Shown: piece after piece, positions 1-7,807 of the stretch | Layout of the letters: the number at the start of each line of letters is the position of its first letter | Numbering within the stretch: position 1 is the first letter of the stretch | Assembly: GCA_021204735.1 (NCBI GenBank) | Contig: JAJPYV010000073.1 | Location: 1-10,653, forward strand | Source: Prevotella sp. | GTDB taxonomy: Bacteria > Bacteroidota > Bacteroidia > Bacteroidales > Bacteroidaceae | DNA: 10,653 nt | Direction: 5' to 3' | Made by a program: the position numbers and the translations under genes | The notes under the pieces: model-generated | The model's database searches: none | What the model was told of the DNA's origin: nothing | What the model saw: the letters and a program-made list of their open reading frames with translations, nothing else

Positions 1-1064
1 GACTTAATTGGGCAATTCCTATTGGAATATCATTCTTCACATTTCAAGCCGTAGGTTATCTGTTTGATGTTTATTACAAACGCATAGAGGTAGAGCGGAA
101 TTGGTGGGATTATATGCTTTTTGTGTGTTTCTTCCCACAAATTTTGTCTGGACCTATAAGCAAGGCGAGAGATTTACTACCGCAGATAAAAGCAAACAGG
201 CGGTTCGATGAGAGCCAATTCGTTGCAGGATTGAAATTCCTGCTTTGGGGAATGTTCCTGAAAGTTGTGATGGCGGACAGGCTCGGACTGTATGTAGATA
301 CCGTATTCGACAATTGGCAATATAATTCTGGCATATCTTGTTTGGTAGCAAGTTTAGCATATTCATTTCAAATATATGGCGATTTTGCAGGATATTCGTT
401 GATGGCAGTAGGAGTGGGGCGATTGATGGGATTTGTATTAATCAACAACTTCAACCGCCCTTATTTTTCTGTATCGGTTACAGATTTCTGGCGCAGGTGG
501 CATATTTCTCTCTCAACATGGTTGAAAGACTATGTTTACATACCATTGGGAGGAAGTCGTTGTAGCAAAGCCCGCAATTATATCAACATCCTGGTTACAT
601 TTCTTGTGAGCGGAATTTGGCATGGTGCAAACTGGACATTCATAGTTTGGGGAGTTCTTCACGGTGTTTCTCAGGTGATAGAGAAAGCTATCGGGCTGCA
701 AAAATGCGAGAGTAATAAATTTTTGGTTCGTTTGCCTCGAATAATAGTAACATTCATCCTAATAAATTTTCTATGGACAATTTTCCGCATGCCAACTATC
801 GCAGATGGTGTTGGTGTTATCATTAGGATGTTCACGCAGCATGGAAGTATATTACTGCCGAATAATAAGGATGTTTTATTCTCATTAATGTCGGTAGGAA
901 TGGTGGTTATATCTGAATTGTTGCAAGAATTTGCACCTTCCAAGTTTGCCATGCTAAATAACAGGAGGATTGTGGTAAGGTGGTTTACATATTTAGCTCT
1001 TGTTATAATCATAATGTTAGCAGGTGTATTTGACAGCAGTCAGTTTATTTATGTGAGTTTTTGA
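1..1064 (+). CDS. MBOAT-family membrane O-acyltransferase (AlgI/DltB-like), 5'-truncated by the window edge
   Basis: This is a polytopic membrane protein that, by family, moves acyl (usually acetyl) groups across the inner membrane toward an extracytoplasmic glycan. The reading frame is open from base 3 (LNWAIPIGISFFTFQAVGYL), so the ATG at 114 is internal and the real start lies upstream. About 353 residues are visible; family members are usually about 470, so roughly 110-120 N-terminal residues are missing. Hallmarks are the PQILSGPI segment, the block VTDFWRRWHISLSTWLKDYV followed by YIPLGG (its His codon at 501-503), and SGIWHGANWTF, whose histidine (codon 621-623) is the presumed catalytic residue of MBOAT enzymes. 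Several hydrophobic spans follow to the C-terminus. The stop is 4 bp before an SGNH-like gene, the usual AlgI/AlgX- or DltB/DltD-like pairing. The acceptor (exopolysaccharide, peptidoglycan or other glycan) cannot be told from sequence. Confidence 0.93.
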   Translation, partial: LNWAIPIGISFFTFQAVGYLFDVYYKRIEVERNWWDYMLFVCFFPQILSGPISKARDLLPQIKANRRFDESQFVAGLKFLLWGMFLKVVMADRLGLYVDTVFDNWQYNSGISCLVASLAYSFQIYGDFAGYSLMAVGVGRLMGFVLINNFNRPYFSVSVTDFWRRWHISLSTWLKDYVYIPLGGSRCSKARNYINILVTFLVSGIWHGANWTFIVWGVLHGVSQVIEKAIGLQKCESNKFLVRLPRIIVTFILINFLWTIFRMPTIADGVGVIIRMFTQHGSILLPNNKDVLFSLMSVGMVVISELLQEFAPSKFAMLNNRRIVVRWFTYLALVIIIMLAGVFDSSQFIYVSF

Positions 1065-1068
1065 GGTC

Positions 1069-1992
1069 ATGAAAAAGTCATTTATTCTATTGGGTATATT
1101 TGCTCTGTTAGTCATAGTCTGTGATTTTGCAGTCGGTGCTGTGGGCGACAAATTAGTTAATAATGCAAAAGGTGGTGATACAAAACGAAAGAATTATATA
1201 GCCAGAGGTACAAATGCCGATATATTGATATTTGGTTCGTCGCGTGCAATTCATCATTATGATCCAGACATATTGCAAGACACATTAGGTTTGACAGCAT
1301 ATAATTGCGGTTTTGACGGAAACGGTATTATCTGCTCGTATGGTTTTTTTAAGATGATAACACAGCGTTATTATCCTAAAATATTGATTTATGAAGTAAC
1401 GTCAGGTTTTGATTTGTTGGTTGGCGACAATCACAAATATTTGGGAAATCTGCGCTATTTCTATAATAAACGAGATGGTAATTCTGTAGATTCCATATTC
1501 TGGAAAGTTGACTGTACAGAACGTTACAAGATGTTCTCCAAAATGTATAGGTTCAATTCAACAATTCCTCAATTAATAATGGATAATCTTCATCCTTTGC
1601 ATGAAGACAATAAAGGATACCGTCCCCAAGATAAAGAAATGACATCTGACCCTAAACCAGTAGATGTACAAGATACATACGTATACGACAGTTTGAAACT
1701 GTATTATCTTGAAAAGATGATTAACGAATGCAAAGGAAAGACACAGATAATATTTGCGGTATCTCCTTTATATGAAAACACCGATGACAGAGTGAACGAA
1801 CCGATAAAGAAACTATGTGATAAATACGAGATACCATTGTTAAGCCATTACACCGACAGTACTTTTAATAATAGAAGAGAATATTTTTATGACAGATCTC
1901 ATCTTAACCAAACAGGTGCAACAGCTTACAGCAAACTTATTAGTGGTGAGATAAAAGCTATAATTCAAAATCGGTGCCACAAAAACCTGTAG
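1069..1992 (+). CDS. Membrane-anchored SGNH-hydrolase-like protein, partner of the MBOAT acyltransferase
   Basis: A 307-residue protein with one N-terminal hydrophobic segment (about residues 4-24, after MKK) that is probably an uncleaved anchor, placing the rest in the periplasm. The block ILIFGSSRAIHHYDPDIL (GSS at 56-58) resembles the nucleophile motif of SGNH/GDSL enzymes, and DRSHLNQTGA near the C-terminus (D275, H278) is a typical Asp-x-x-His block. The catalytic machinery therefore looks intact, with S57 or S58 as the candidate nucleophile. By analogy with AlgX/AlgJ, DltD and PatB it may pass an acetyl group from the MBOAT protein to the glycan. The ATG is 4 bp after the upstream stop, and GAGG overlapping that stop can serve as ribosome binding site, so the two are probably co-translated. 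Annotation pipelines would probably call this hypothetical or SGNH/GDSL. The role is inferred from motifs and pairing, not from a specific characterised family. Confidence 0.85.
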   Translation: MKKSFILLGIFALLVIVCDFAVGAVGDKLVNNAKGGDTKRKNYIARGTNADILIFGSSRAIHHYDPDILQDTLGLTAYNCGFDGNGIICSYGFFKMITQRYYPKILIYEVTSGFDLLVGDNHKYLGNLRYFYNKRDGNSVDSIFWKVDCTERYKMFSKMYRFNSTIPQLIMDNLHPLHEDNKGYRPQDKEMTSDPKPVDVQDTYVYDSLKLYYLEKMINECKGKTQIIFAVSPLYENTDDRVNEPIKKLCDKYEIPLLSHYTDSTFNNRREYFYDRSHLNQTGATAYSKLISGEIKAIIQNRCHKNL

Positions 1993-2000
1993 CACCGATT
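1969..2000 (+). terminator. Hairpin terminator overlapping the end of the SGNH-like gene
   Basis: A perfect 9-bp inverted repeat, AATCGGTGC (1969-1977) and GCACCGATT (1992-2000), surrounds a 14-nt loop that contains the stop codon TAG (1990-1992). Only a weak T stretch (ATTTGATAT) follows, so this is not a classical strong intrinsic terminator. It sits between convergent units and could also stop transcripts arriving from the minus strand. The symmetry is seen directly; termination is inferred. Confidence 0.5.
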
Positions 2001-2098
2001 ATTTGATATAAAATGGAATGTTTCTTTCAGAATTTATACATTATAAGAATTATAATTGACAAATCTTATCAAAAGAAACAATAAAAACCTTCTCATAA

Positions 2099-3880
2099 TT
2101 ACGCATTGTGATTTCGCTCTATGTAAGCGATAACATCACCTCTTCTGACTCTTGCGCCTTGTTTTGCCTTGATTTCAACAAGTTTTCCACCGAGAGCAGC
2201 AGGAACAGTGAGAAGTTCTCCCCACGGTGTGTGCATATAGCAGAAAGCTGAGCCCTCAGCATATTCCTTACCGATATACGGTTCAACAGAAGGCGTGCCT
2301 TCGCAACCACCGCCAATTTCCCAGAACACCTGACCGCTGTAAGGAGCAACAATAGCATCAGCCTTAGCATGTTTGAAAGCTGTCAACTGCTCAACGGAAA
2401 CCTTACTGCCGAGAGCTGCATCCTTTGCCTTTTGCAATTCCGCAAGGAAGTTTTTCTTAGCCTGACCGCTCTTATAGTTGCGATACTGTTCAGGGTGCAT
2501 GGCAAGTTCAAAGAGTTCCTCATCATCCTGACCATATTCCCAACCATTCTCATCCATCTCCTTACGGAAATCATCAAGAGCATTAGGATAGAGGGTATGT
2601 GGGTCTGTATCGACAAATTTCCTGCCCTGCTTCTCCGCAAGTTCTATGATTTCAGGATCCAATTCACCAGGCAATCTACCTGCCTTGCCGAGAATCATGC
2701 CCCATATAGAATCGTCCATCATTACATAGCGGCCTTTTCCCTGTTCAAGAGTAAGAAGGTTAAAGAGAGCTATGTTCTTTACATATTGTGAGAATGGAGT
2801 TACCAATGGTGGATAACCGACTTTCGGCCATACATATTCAACCTCATTAAAGAGAGCCACAAGCATATCATCAGTATTCAGTTCTGGTTCTCCTTTCTTT
2901 TTCCTCAGATTATTGATAACACTCTGAATGCCACCAAGGTCAGACATCATCGAACCCATCATACCGCCAGGCAATCCACAGCCAAGTAAAAGAGAACTCG
3001 TATGCTTGTTTGTAGGGTTTATGAAATAGCCGAGCCATTCATCTATGAACTCCTGCGTCAGCGTGCGGGCACGCATATAAGCATTCATGTTGATTTCAGG
3101 TACATCGAAACCAGCATCATCAAGCATAGCACGCACAGAGATGATATCTGGATGAACCTTGCCCCATGAAAGAGGTTCCATAGCAGTATCAATGATATCA
3201 GCACCATTGCGGCATACTTCCAACATAGAAGCCATGGACAAGCCGGGACCAGAATGACCATGATACTCTATGATAATATCTGGATGCTTGTCCTTTATCG
3301 CCTTTGTCAATTTTCCCAAGAATGCAGGTCTGCCGATACCAGCCATATCTTTTAGACAAATCTCCGGAGCACCAGCCTCGATAAACATATCAGCCTTCTT
3401 GACGTAATAATCCACAGTATGCACGTATGAATTGGTGATACAAAGCGTAGCCTGTGGCGTCATACCAGCTTCGGCAGCCCATTTGATTGACGGGATGATG
3501 TTCCTCTCATCGTTCAAGCCACAGAATATACGAGGAATATCCACACCTTGAGCATGCTTGACACGATACATCAACTGACGGACATCGTCTGGTACAGGAT
3601 ACATACGCAATGCGTTAAGACCACGATCGAGCATGTGAGTCTTGATGCCCACCTCATTGAATGGCTTGCAAAAAGCACGGACAGCATCGTTGGGATTCTC
3701 GCCTGCCATGAGATTGACCTGTTCAAAAGCACCACCATTAGTTTCTACACGTGAGAAACAACCCATGTCGATTATAACGGGAGCAATTTTCTCCAACTGG
3801 TCTTTTCGTGGCTGAAACTTACCAGAGCTCTGCCACATGTCCCTATAAAGGAGACTAAATTGAATTTTTTTCTTTGTCAT
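2099..3880 (-). CDS. Carboxyltransferase of the oxaloacetate decarboxylase alpha / pyruvate carboxylase subunit B type, without a biotinylation site
   Basis: This 593-residue protein has the domain order of OadA/PycB. An HMGL-like TIM-barrel carboxyltransferase domain covers about residues 5-260: RDMWQSS (R13, D14, Q17), ICLKDMAG with K177 as the likely carbamylated lysine, and EYHGHSG with metal ligands H207 and H209. The conserved PYC_OADA region follows, including LPGGMMGSMMSDL, and then a C-terminal beta-rich domain at about 506-590. The family transfers CO2 between oxaloacetate or pyruvate and a biotin cofactor. The barrel active site looks intact. The C-terminal domain starts and ends like a biotinyl domain (VAPYSGQV; KLVEIKAKQGARVRRGDVIAYIE), but the usual AMKM is replaced by HTPWGE (550-555), with no lysine between 538 and 566. 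Biotin may therefore sit on a separate carrier protein. No beta, gamma or biotin-carrier subunit lies nearby. The start MTKKKIQFSL fits the family; the gene follows DUF2461 after 159 bp and probably has its own promoter. Confidence 0.9.
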   Translation of the reverse strand: MTKKKIQFSLLYRDMWQSSGKFQPRKDQLEKIAPVIIDMGCFSRVETNGGAFEQVNLMAGENPNDAVRAFCKPFNEVGIKTHMLDRGLNALRMYPVPDDVRQLMYRVKHAQGVDIPRIFCGLNDERNIIPSIKWAAEAGMTPQATLCITNSYVHTVDYYVKKADMFIEAGAPEICLKDMAGIGRPAFLGKLTKAIKDKHPDIIIEYHGHSGPGLSMASMLEVCRNGADIIDTAMEPLSWGKVHPDIISVRAMLDDAGFDVPEINMNAYMRARTLTQEFIDEWLGYFINPTNKHTSSLLLGCGLPGGMMGSMMSDLGGIQSVINNLRKKKGEPELNTDDMLVALFNEVEYVWPKVGYPPLVTPFSQYVKNIALFNLLTLEQGKGRYVMMDDSIWGMILGKAGRLPGELDPEIIELAEKQGRKFVDTDPHTLYPNALDDFRKEMDENGWEYGQDDEELFELAMHPEQYRNYKSGQAKKNFLAELQKAKDAALGSKVSVEQLTAFKHAKADAIVAPYSGQVFWEIGGGCEGTPSVEPYIGKEYAEGSAFCYMHTPWGELLTVPAALGGKLVEIKAKQGARVRRGDVIAYIERNHNA

Positions 3881-3963
3881 CTGTTGTTATATTATTTTTA
3901 TTAATTGTCATTACTTTTGATTATTCACTCTCCATTTGCTAATTACCGCAATAAAATTGCATA

Positions 3964-3977
3964 AAAATACGTATTTT
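3964..3977. promoter_or_regulatory. 14-bp perfect palindrome upstream of the carboxyltransferase gene
   Basis: AAAATACGTATTTT is a perfect palindrome located 84-97 bp upstream of the carboxyltransferase start codon, inside the 159-bp AT-rich gap after the DUF2461 gene. It could be a binding site for a dimeric regulator, but AT-rich DNA produces palindromes by chance and I do not recognise the motif. I found no clear TTTG/TAnnTTTG promoter on the minus strand in this gap. Confidence 0.25.
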
Positions 3978-4039
3978 ATTTATATAAAAATGAGTATTTA
4001 ATATAAATTAACTTATCTTTGTTATATGAACACATAAAA

Positions 4040-4738
4040 TCATTCATAATCATCAATAACTGCATTAATAAAATCCATCATAGGTTTACCCACTTTGAAT
4101 ACTTTCACCATCTCATCAAGCCACGAGTCATTTGCAAAGAAATTTTCCGGGACTTGAGTCCAACAACAATAATCCTTCATCCTCAAATATTGGATAAACT
4201 CGTAATCACGAGGAAAGCCAGAAGGAGCAGACTTAAGTATGTCCAAACCAAAGCCCTTTGACGATTCCCAATCACCTTCACCAGAACGACCAAACAGATT
4301 AATGAAACTATCGTTTTCAACAATTCCCCTCCACGTATCGATGTTCCTCATAATCTCATTACGGCAAGAAGTGAGGATATTAGTAGGCAACCAATAGTTA
4401 CCGCAACAAAGAAGACAATGGTCGGGTTCGATATGGATATAGTAACCACCATGCAAAGCCTTTTTACCATGGGCAGCTATATATGCACCTAAATGAGTTT
4501 TGTAAGGCGACTTGTCAGGAGAGAAACGTGTGTCACGGTAAAACCTATAAGTAGCATCTTTTACAGTAATATGCTTAATGGAAGAGTCGAACTCTGCGAT
4601 ACGTATGATAGCCTTATTTATACCTTCCTCGAATTCCTTCCTGACTGCCAAATATTCAGCCTTATTTTCATTAAACCATTGACGGTTGTTGTTTACAGTA
4701 ATGTCTCTAAGGAAATTGGTTATTCTCTCAATCTGCAT
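4040..4738 (-). CDS. DUF2461 family protein (TIGR02453)
   Basis: A 232-residue soluble protein of unknown biochemical function. It matches the DUF2461 pattern: an N-terminal helix ending in NNNRQWFNENKAEY (about residues 16-29), the family signature YRFYRDTRFSPDKSPYKTHL (64-83), a GGYYIHIEPD beta segment, and a C-terminal part with the conserved PRDYEFIQYLRMKDY stretch. The length is typical. There is no signal peptide or membrane segment. It starts 29 bp after the nth stop and is probably the last gene of the nusB-led operon. Members occur widely in bacteria and some fungi, but no reaction is established, so none is proposed here. Confidence 0.92.
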   Translation of the reverse strand: MQIERITNFLRDITVNNNRQWFNENKAEYLAVRKEFEEGINKAIIRIAEFDSSIKHITVKDATYRFYRDTRFSPDKSPYKTHLGAYIAAHGKKALHGGYYIHIEPDHCLLCCGNYWLPTNILTSCRNEIMRNIDTWRGIVENDSFINLFGRSGEGDWESSKGFGLDILKSAPSGFPRDYEFIQYLRMKDYCCWTQVPENFFANDSWLDEMVKVFKVGKPMMDFINAVIDDYE

Positions 4739-4767
4739 ATTCTTCGTTGTTTAAGAAATCTAAATAA

Positions 4768-5421
4768 TTATTTACCCAATTTGGAATCCTCCAATATCTT
4801 AGGGCAAAAACTGTCGAACGGACATTTGCCGCAATGAGGAGAACGACTGGTGCAAATATATCTGCCATGTAACAGCAGCCAATGGTGAGCATCAGCAGCC
4901 AATTCTGGCGGGATGTTCGCTTTCAATTCCAATTCCACTTTCAGAGGAGTGTCAGCCTTACGAGAAACCAAGCCCAAACGATGACTGACACGGAATACAT
5001 GCGTGTCAACGGCAATGGCAGAACGCCCGTATGCAACAGCCTGAATAACATTTGCCGTCTTCCGTCCCACACCAGGCAATTTCATCAGTTCTTCCATTGT
5101 GTCGGGCACCTCACCATTGAAGTCATATACAATCATACGTGACATTTCCACGAGGTGACGAGCCTTAGAGTTAGGGTAGGAGACACTCTTTATATATGGG
5201 AACACATCATCAGGCTCAACAGCAGCAAAGCTCTTTGCGTCTGGAAAATCCTTGAACAAGAAGGGCGTAATAGCATTGATGCGCTTGTCAGTACATTGAG
5301 CACTAAGTACTACGGCAACCAACAATTGAAAAACACTTCCAAATTCAAGTTCCGTGGTAACCCTCGGCATCTCTTTTTGGAAATAGTCGAGCAGATAGTT
5401 ATATCTATCCTTCTTTCTCAT
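4768..5421 (-). CDS. nth: Endonuclease III (DNA glycosylase / AP lyase)
   Basis: This base-excision repair enzyme removes oxidised pyrimidines and cleaves the abasic site by beta-elimination. With the start at 5421 (MRKKDRYNYL) the protein is 217 residues, close to the usual 211-220; an upstream in-frame ATG at 5469 would add 16 basic residues (MKLLLRIRLRQRKRLI) that do not fit the family. The helix-hairpin-helix is LPGVGRKTANVI (115-126) with catalytic lysine K121. The catalytic aspartate is D139 in AVDTHVFRV. The [4Fe-4S] cluster loop has the canonical C-x6-C-x2-C-x5-C spacing at C190, C197, C200 and C206. All key residues are present. The start lies 17 bp inside the DUF5606 gene, so translation is probably coupled. 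Confidence 0.96.
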   Translation of the reverse strand: MRKKDRYNYLLDYFQKEMPRVTTELEFGSVFQLLVAVVLSAQCTDKRINAITPFLFKDFPDAKSFAAVEPDDVFPYIKSVSYPNSKARHLVEMSRMIVYDFNGEVPDTMEELMKLPGVGRKTANVIQAVAYGRSAIAVDTHVFRVSHRLGLVSRKADTPLKVELELKANIPPELAADAHHWLLLHGRYICTSRSPHCGKCPFDSFCPKILEDSKLGK

Positions 5422-5854
5422 TATCAGCCTTTTTCTCTGTCTTAGTCTTATCCTCAGCAGTAGCTTCAAAATCAGTTATGCCATTCTTAACGAGGATGTC
5501 ATACCATTGGAACAATTTCTTTAAGTCACTGTCGTGGATACGGTCGTTATCGAAATCAGGAAGTACTTTAGCAAAAAACTCACGCAGTTCTTTTGAAGAA
5601 CATTTTTTGTAATTCAAGGTAACAGGTTTTTCTTCAGCAACCTTGTACAGACTTGTGAGCACCTTTGTTAATGGGACATCATCAGTGTTGGTGTACATCG
5701 CAATGTCGTTAAGACTTGTCACACGGTCAGTAGCAAACACTGGCAAACGCTTGTGAGATTCGTCAACAGCCTCCACAATAAGAGAGTTTTTACTTCTTGA
5801 TAACAGTTTGTAAAGACCTGGCTTTCCTGAAATTGCAACAATTGTCTCTTTCAT
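5405..5854 (-). CDS. DUF5606 domain protein, Bacteroidetes-specific
   Basis: A 149-residue soluble protein with the recognisable DUF5606 N-terminus MKETIVAISGKPGLYKLLSR, followed by LIVEAVDESHKRLPVFATDRVTSLNDIAMYT. A helical middle part includes ELREFFAKVLPDFDNDRIHDSDLKKLFQWYDIL (about 89-121). The tail after residue 128 is low complexity and highly charged (TAEDKTKTEKKADNEKEG) and is probably disordered. There is no signal peptide. The gene starts 36 bp after coaE and its 3' end overlaps nth by 17 bp. Function is unknown. The small basic-hydrophobic N-terminal fold is compatible with a nucleic-acid or protein binding role, but nothing in the sequence proves this. Confidence 0.88.
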   Translation of the reverse strand: MKETIVAISGKPGLYKLLSRSKNSLIVEAVDESHKRLPVFATDRVTSLNDIAMYTNTDDVPLTKVLTSLYKVAEEKPVTLNYKKCSSKELREFFAKVLPDFDNDRIHDSDLKKLFQWYDILVKNGITDFEATAEDKTKTEKKADNEKEG

Positions 5855-5890
5855 ATAATTCTCATTGTTAAATTTTAAAAGATATATTCT

Positions 5891-6454
5891 TTATTGATAA
5901 AAAATAGATTTCAAAATCACATCAAGTTGGGTTTCCACATCAGCAATCCCATCATTAACGAGTTCGTAATCGCTGAGAACCACCACCTCTTGTTGAGGCA
6001 TCTGATTATCAATCCACTCACGAGCTTTCGTCTCAGAGATATGGTCGCGGTTCATTATCCTACTGACCCTTATATCCAACGGAGCAGTAACACAAATCGA
6101 TTTGTCGACTAAACGATTAAAACCACTTGAAAAAAGCAGCGCACATTCCATCCAAGTCATGCCAGAAGCGATAAAATCCTCTGCAACAGCAGGATGCACT
6201 ATTTCGTTAATCCTTTTTGCATGTTCTGTACTTTTCAATAAATAACAGCTTAAGACAGCCTTATTAAGTTTACCGTCAACGTAAGCATTATTGCCAACAA
6301 CGGAAATCAGTTTTTCTTTTAACTCAGCCGACTCCACCATAAGTCTTTTAGCTGCTATATCACAGTCGTAAACACTAATTTCACGGTTTTTGAGCATTCT
6401 ACATACATAACTCTTGCCGCTTCCGATACCACCTGTCAACGCCACCTTGACCAT
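5891..6454 (-). CDS. coaE: Dephospho-CoA kinase
   Basis: It catalyses the last step of coenzyme A synthesis, ATP-dependent phosphorylation of the 3'-hydroxyl of dephospho-CoA, in the cytoplasm. The protein has 187 residues, slightly shorter than the usual 195-205. Walker A is GGIGSGKS (8-15), followed by VYDCDIAAKRL (28-38), where D30/D32 correspond to the family's DAD substrate-binding motif. INEIVHPAV, the ALLFSSGF segment and the lid-like VSRIMNRDHISETKAREWIDNQM are also typical. The start MVKVALTGGIGSGKS is unambiguous and lies 5 bp after the ybbR stop, an operon arrangement common in Bacteroidales. The C-terminus (ILKSIFYQ) ends soon after the last expected helix. Confidence 0.96.
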   Translation of the reverse strand: MVKVALTGGIGSGKSYVCRMLKNREISVYDCDIAAKRLMVESAELKEKLISVVGNNAYVDGKLNKAVLSCYLLKSTEHAKRINEIVHPAVAEDFIASGMTWMECALLFSSGFNRLVDKSICVTAPLDIRVSRIMNRDHISETKAREWIDNQMPQQEVVVLSDYELVNDGIADVETQLDVILKSIFYQ

Positions 6455-6459
6455 AGTAA

Positions 6460-7443
6460 TTATTGTTCTTCGATAAGATAATCAACCTGCTTTATTCCTA
6501 TCCTTGCGTTACGCACCTCGTGAGGTGAGACACGGAGGTAAACATTGCACTTATCAGAATGGTTATTCTGTATCTCATTATAGTCAACTACCACCTTAAA
6601 CTTTTCAGGACGGATGTAACGGTAAAGGCTTACACCAACCGTGAACGTTACGTCAACTTTAGAGGGAAAAGTCCGTAATATTTTGCCCTCCGGCATATTC
6701 ACAGCCTCTATTGGCACTTCGATAGTTTGTTCCGTAAGGATATCAGGAAAGATTGAAATTTTCACGTTGTCGGGAACAAACTTTACCCCTTTAATTTTCA
6801 GCAAAGACACCTGTTTAACTATTGTGTCAGTGATGTTAGTAATATTCAGGAGTTCGGTATTCACATACTTAATACTGTCAAGTATTTCCCGACTTGCATA
6901 GACCTCAACAGTGTCTGGTGAAATCGTTAGTTTAGACAAGTAATAACTTTGCTTGGGGAGAATTTTCCCGTTGATTTTTACAGGTAGCCGCTTGTTTAAG
7001 CCATAGTTGTAATAATATTCAAATTTCTCAGGCTTAAAACTGGAAATAGTTGACGAATTGTAAAGTTGTTGAAATATAAGTTTTTGTAATTCAACTGTCT
7101 GCACCACACCCTGTCCTGTATCCTTTGTATATTTACTAAAATTTATTTTTATTGGATGTATTTTCTTTCCGTAAAGATAAGAAAGAATAGAATACCCCTT
7201 ATCCTTCACCATTACACGGATCGATGTAATAGAATCGCTCGTAAGCACAACATTTTTTGGAGTCTCAACAATTGTTAGAGGAATTTCTATTTCCTTCTCG
7301 TAGGTTTCATTGAGCGACATAAGTAGCCAGAATGTTCCGCTGACAGCTAAGAAAAACAAGAAAATCAGAAATTCCCTATTTAATACATCTAATAGGAAAT
7401 TCCTGACAGGTCTGAATATGTCAAACAACTTGTGATTGCTCAT
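6460..7443 (-). CDS. YbbR-domain membrane-anchored protein (CdaR-like)
   Basis: A 327-residue protein with a short cytoplasmic N-terminus, one transmembrane helix (about 24-44, REFLIFLFFLAVSGTFWLLM) and an extracytoplasmic region of YbbR-like beta repeats. YbbR features include IEIPLTIVETPKNVVL after the membrane, LPVKINGKILPKQSYYLSKLTISPDTVEVYASREILDSIKYVNTE in the middle, and TIEVPIEAVNMPEGKILRTFPSKVDVTF. In Firmicutes a YbbR protein (CdaR) regulates the diadenylate cyclase CdaA; no cyclase gene is in this window, so that link is only by family. The start overlaps the yajC stop in TAATG, a sign of translational coupling, and coaE follows after 5 bp. Length and order match other Bacteroidales. 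Confidence 0.88.
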   Translation of the reverse strand: MSNHKLFDIFRPVRNFLLDVLNREFLIFLFFLAVSGTFWLLMSLNETYEKEIEIPLTIVETPKNVVLTSDSITSIRVMVKDKGYSILSYLYGKKIHPIKINFSKYTKDTGQGVVQTVELQKLIFQQLYNSSTISSFKPEKFEYYYNYGLNKRLPVKINGKILPKQSYYLSKLTISPDTVEVYASREILDSIKYVNTELLNITNITDTIVKQVSLLKIKGVKFVPDNVKISIFPDILTEQTIEVPIEAVNMPEGKILRTFPSKVDVTFTVGVSLYRYIRPEKFKVVVDYNEIQNNHSDKCNVYLRVSPHEVRNARIGIKQVDYLIEEQ

Positions 7444-7775
7444 TATTTTGATTGAGTAGCAGCCGCACTTGACGTAGCATCAGCAAAGACATACCCCTTA
7501 TCAACACGGATAATAACACCTTTTGCTATTTCAACAGATACGATGTTGGTGGCAAGGTCAATCTTTTTCACTTCCCCGTAAATACCACCACCAGTAACGA
7601 CCTTAGTTCCCTCTTGAAGACTATTCTGGAAATTACGCATTTCCTTCTGTTTCTTTTGTTGAGGACGAATCATGAAAAACCACATAATGGCAAAAATAGC
7701 CACCATCATGATTATAAAACTCATTCCGCCACCACCATTTGCGCCATCGGCGGCTAAAAACATAAATGTATTCAT
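7443..7775 (-). CDS. yajC: Sec translocon accessory protein YajC
   Basis: A 110-residue single-span membrane protein that associates with SecDF and the SecYEG translocon. After a glycine-rich N-terminus (GANGGGGM, 11-18) comes one transmembrane helix (about 18-36), immediately followed by the family signature FMIRPQQKKQKEMRNFQNSL (34-53). The conserved cytoplasmic domain EGTKVVTGGGIYGEVKKID and VIIRVDKGYVF follows, then a short Ala/Ser-rich tail. The length is normal. The gene begins 32 bp after the nusB stop and overlaps the ybbR start by one base (TAATG). The secD/secF genes are not adjacent here. Confidence 0.96.
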   Translation of the reverse strand: MNTFMFLAADGANGGGGMSFIIMMVAIFAIMWFFMIRPQQKKQKEMRNFQNSLQEGTKVVTGGGIYGEVKKIDLATNIVSVEIAKGVIIRVDKGYVFADATSSAAATQSK

Positions 7776-7807
7776 TTTTATTTCTAATTGATTAATCTTT
7801 AAATTAT

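Noticed and set aside
671..1012. Minus-strand open frame of 113 codons opposite the MBOAT gene
   Set aside because: It is a shadow of the MBOAT coding sequence with no recognisable domain or start signal.
2040..2056. AT-only hairpin ATTATAA-GAA-TTATAAT between the convergent genes
   Set aside because: The stem has no GC pair and no T run follows; such symmetry is expected by chance in AT-rich spacer DNA.
2369..2791. Plus-strand open frame of 140 codons opposite the carboxyltransferase gene
   Set aside because: It lies wholly antisense to a well-supported gene, resembles no protein family and has no promoter or ribosome binding site.
3948..3960. Small hairpin GCAAT-AAA-ATTGC upstream of the carboxyltransferase gene
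   Set aside because: A five-pair stem in AT-rich DNA is too weak to support a regulatory or terminator call.
4014..4021. Plus-strand TATCTTTG, a match to the -7 promoter consensus
   Set aside because: There is no TTTG or TTG at the right distance upstream, and it would read antisense into the DUF2461 gene with no plausible plus-strand gene behind it.
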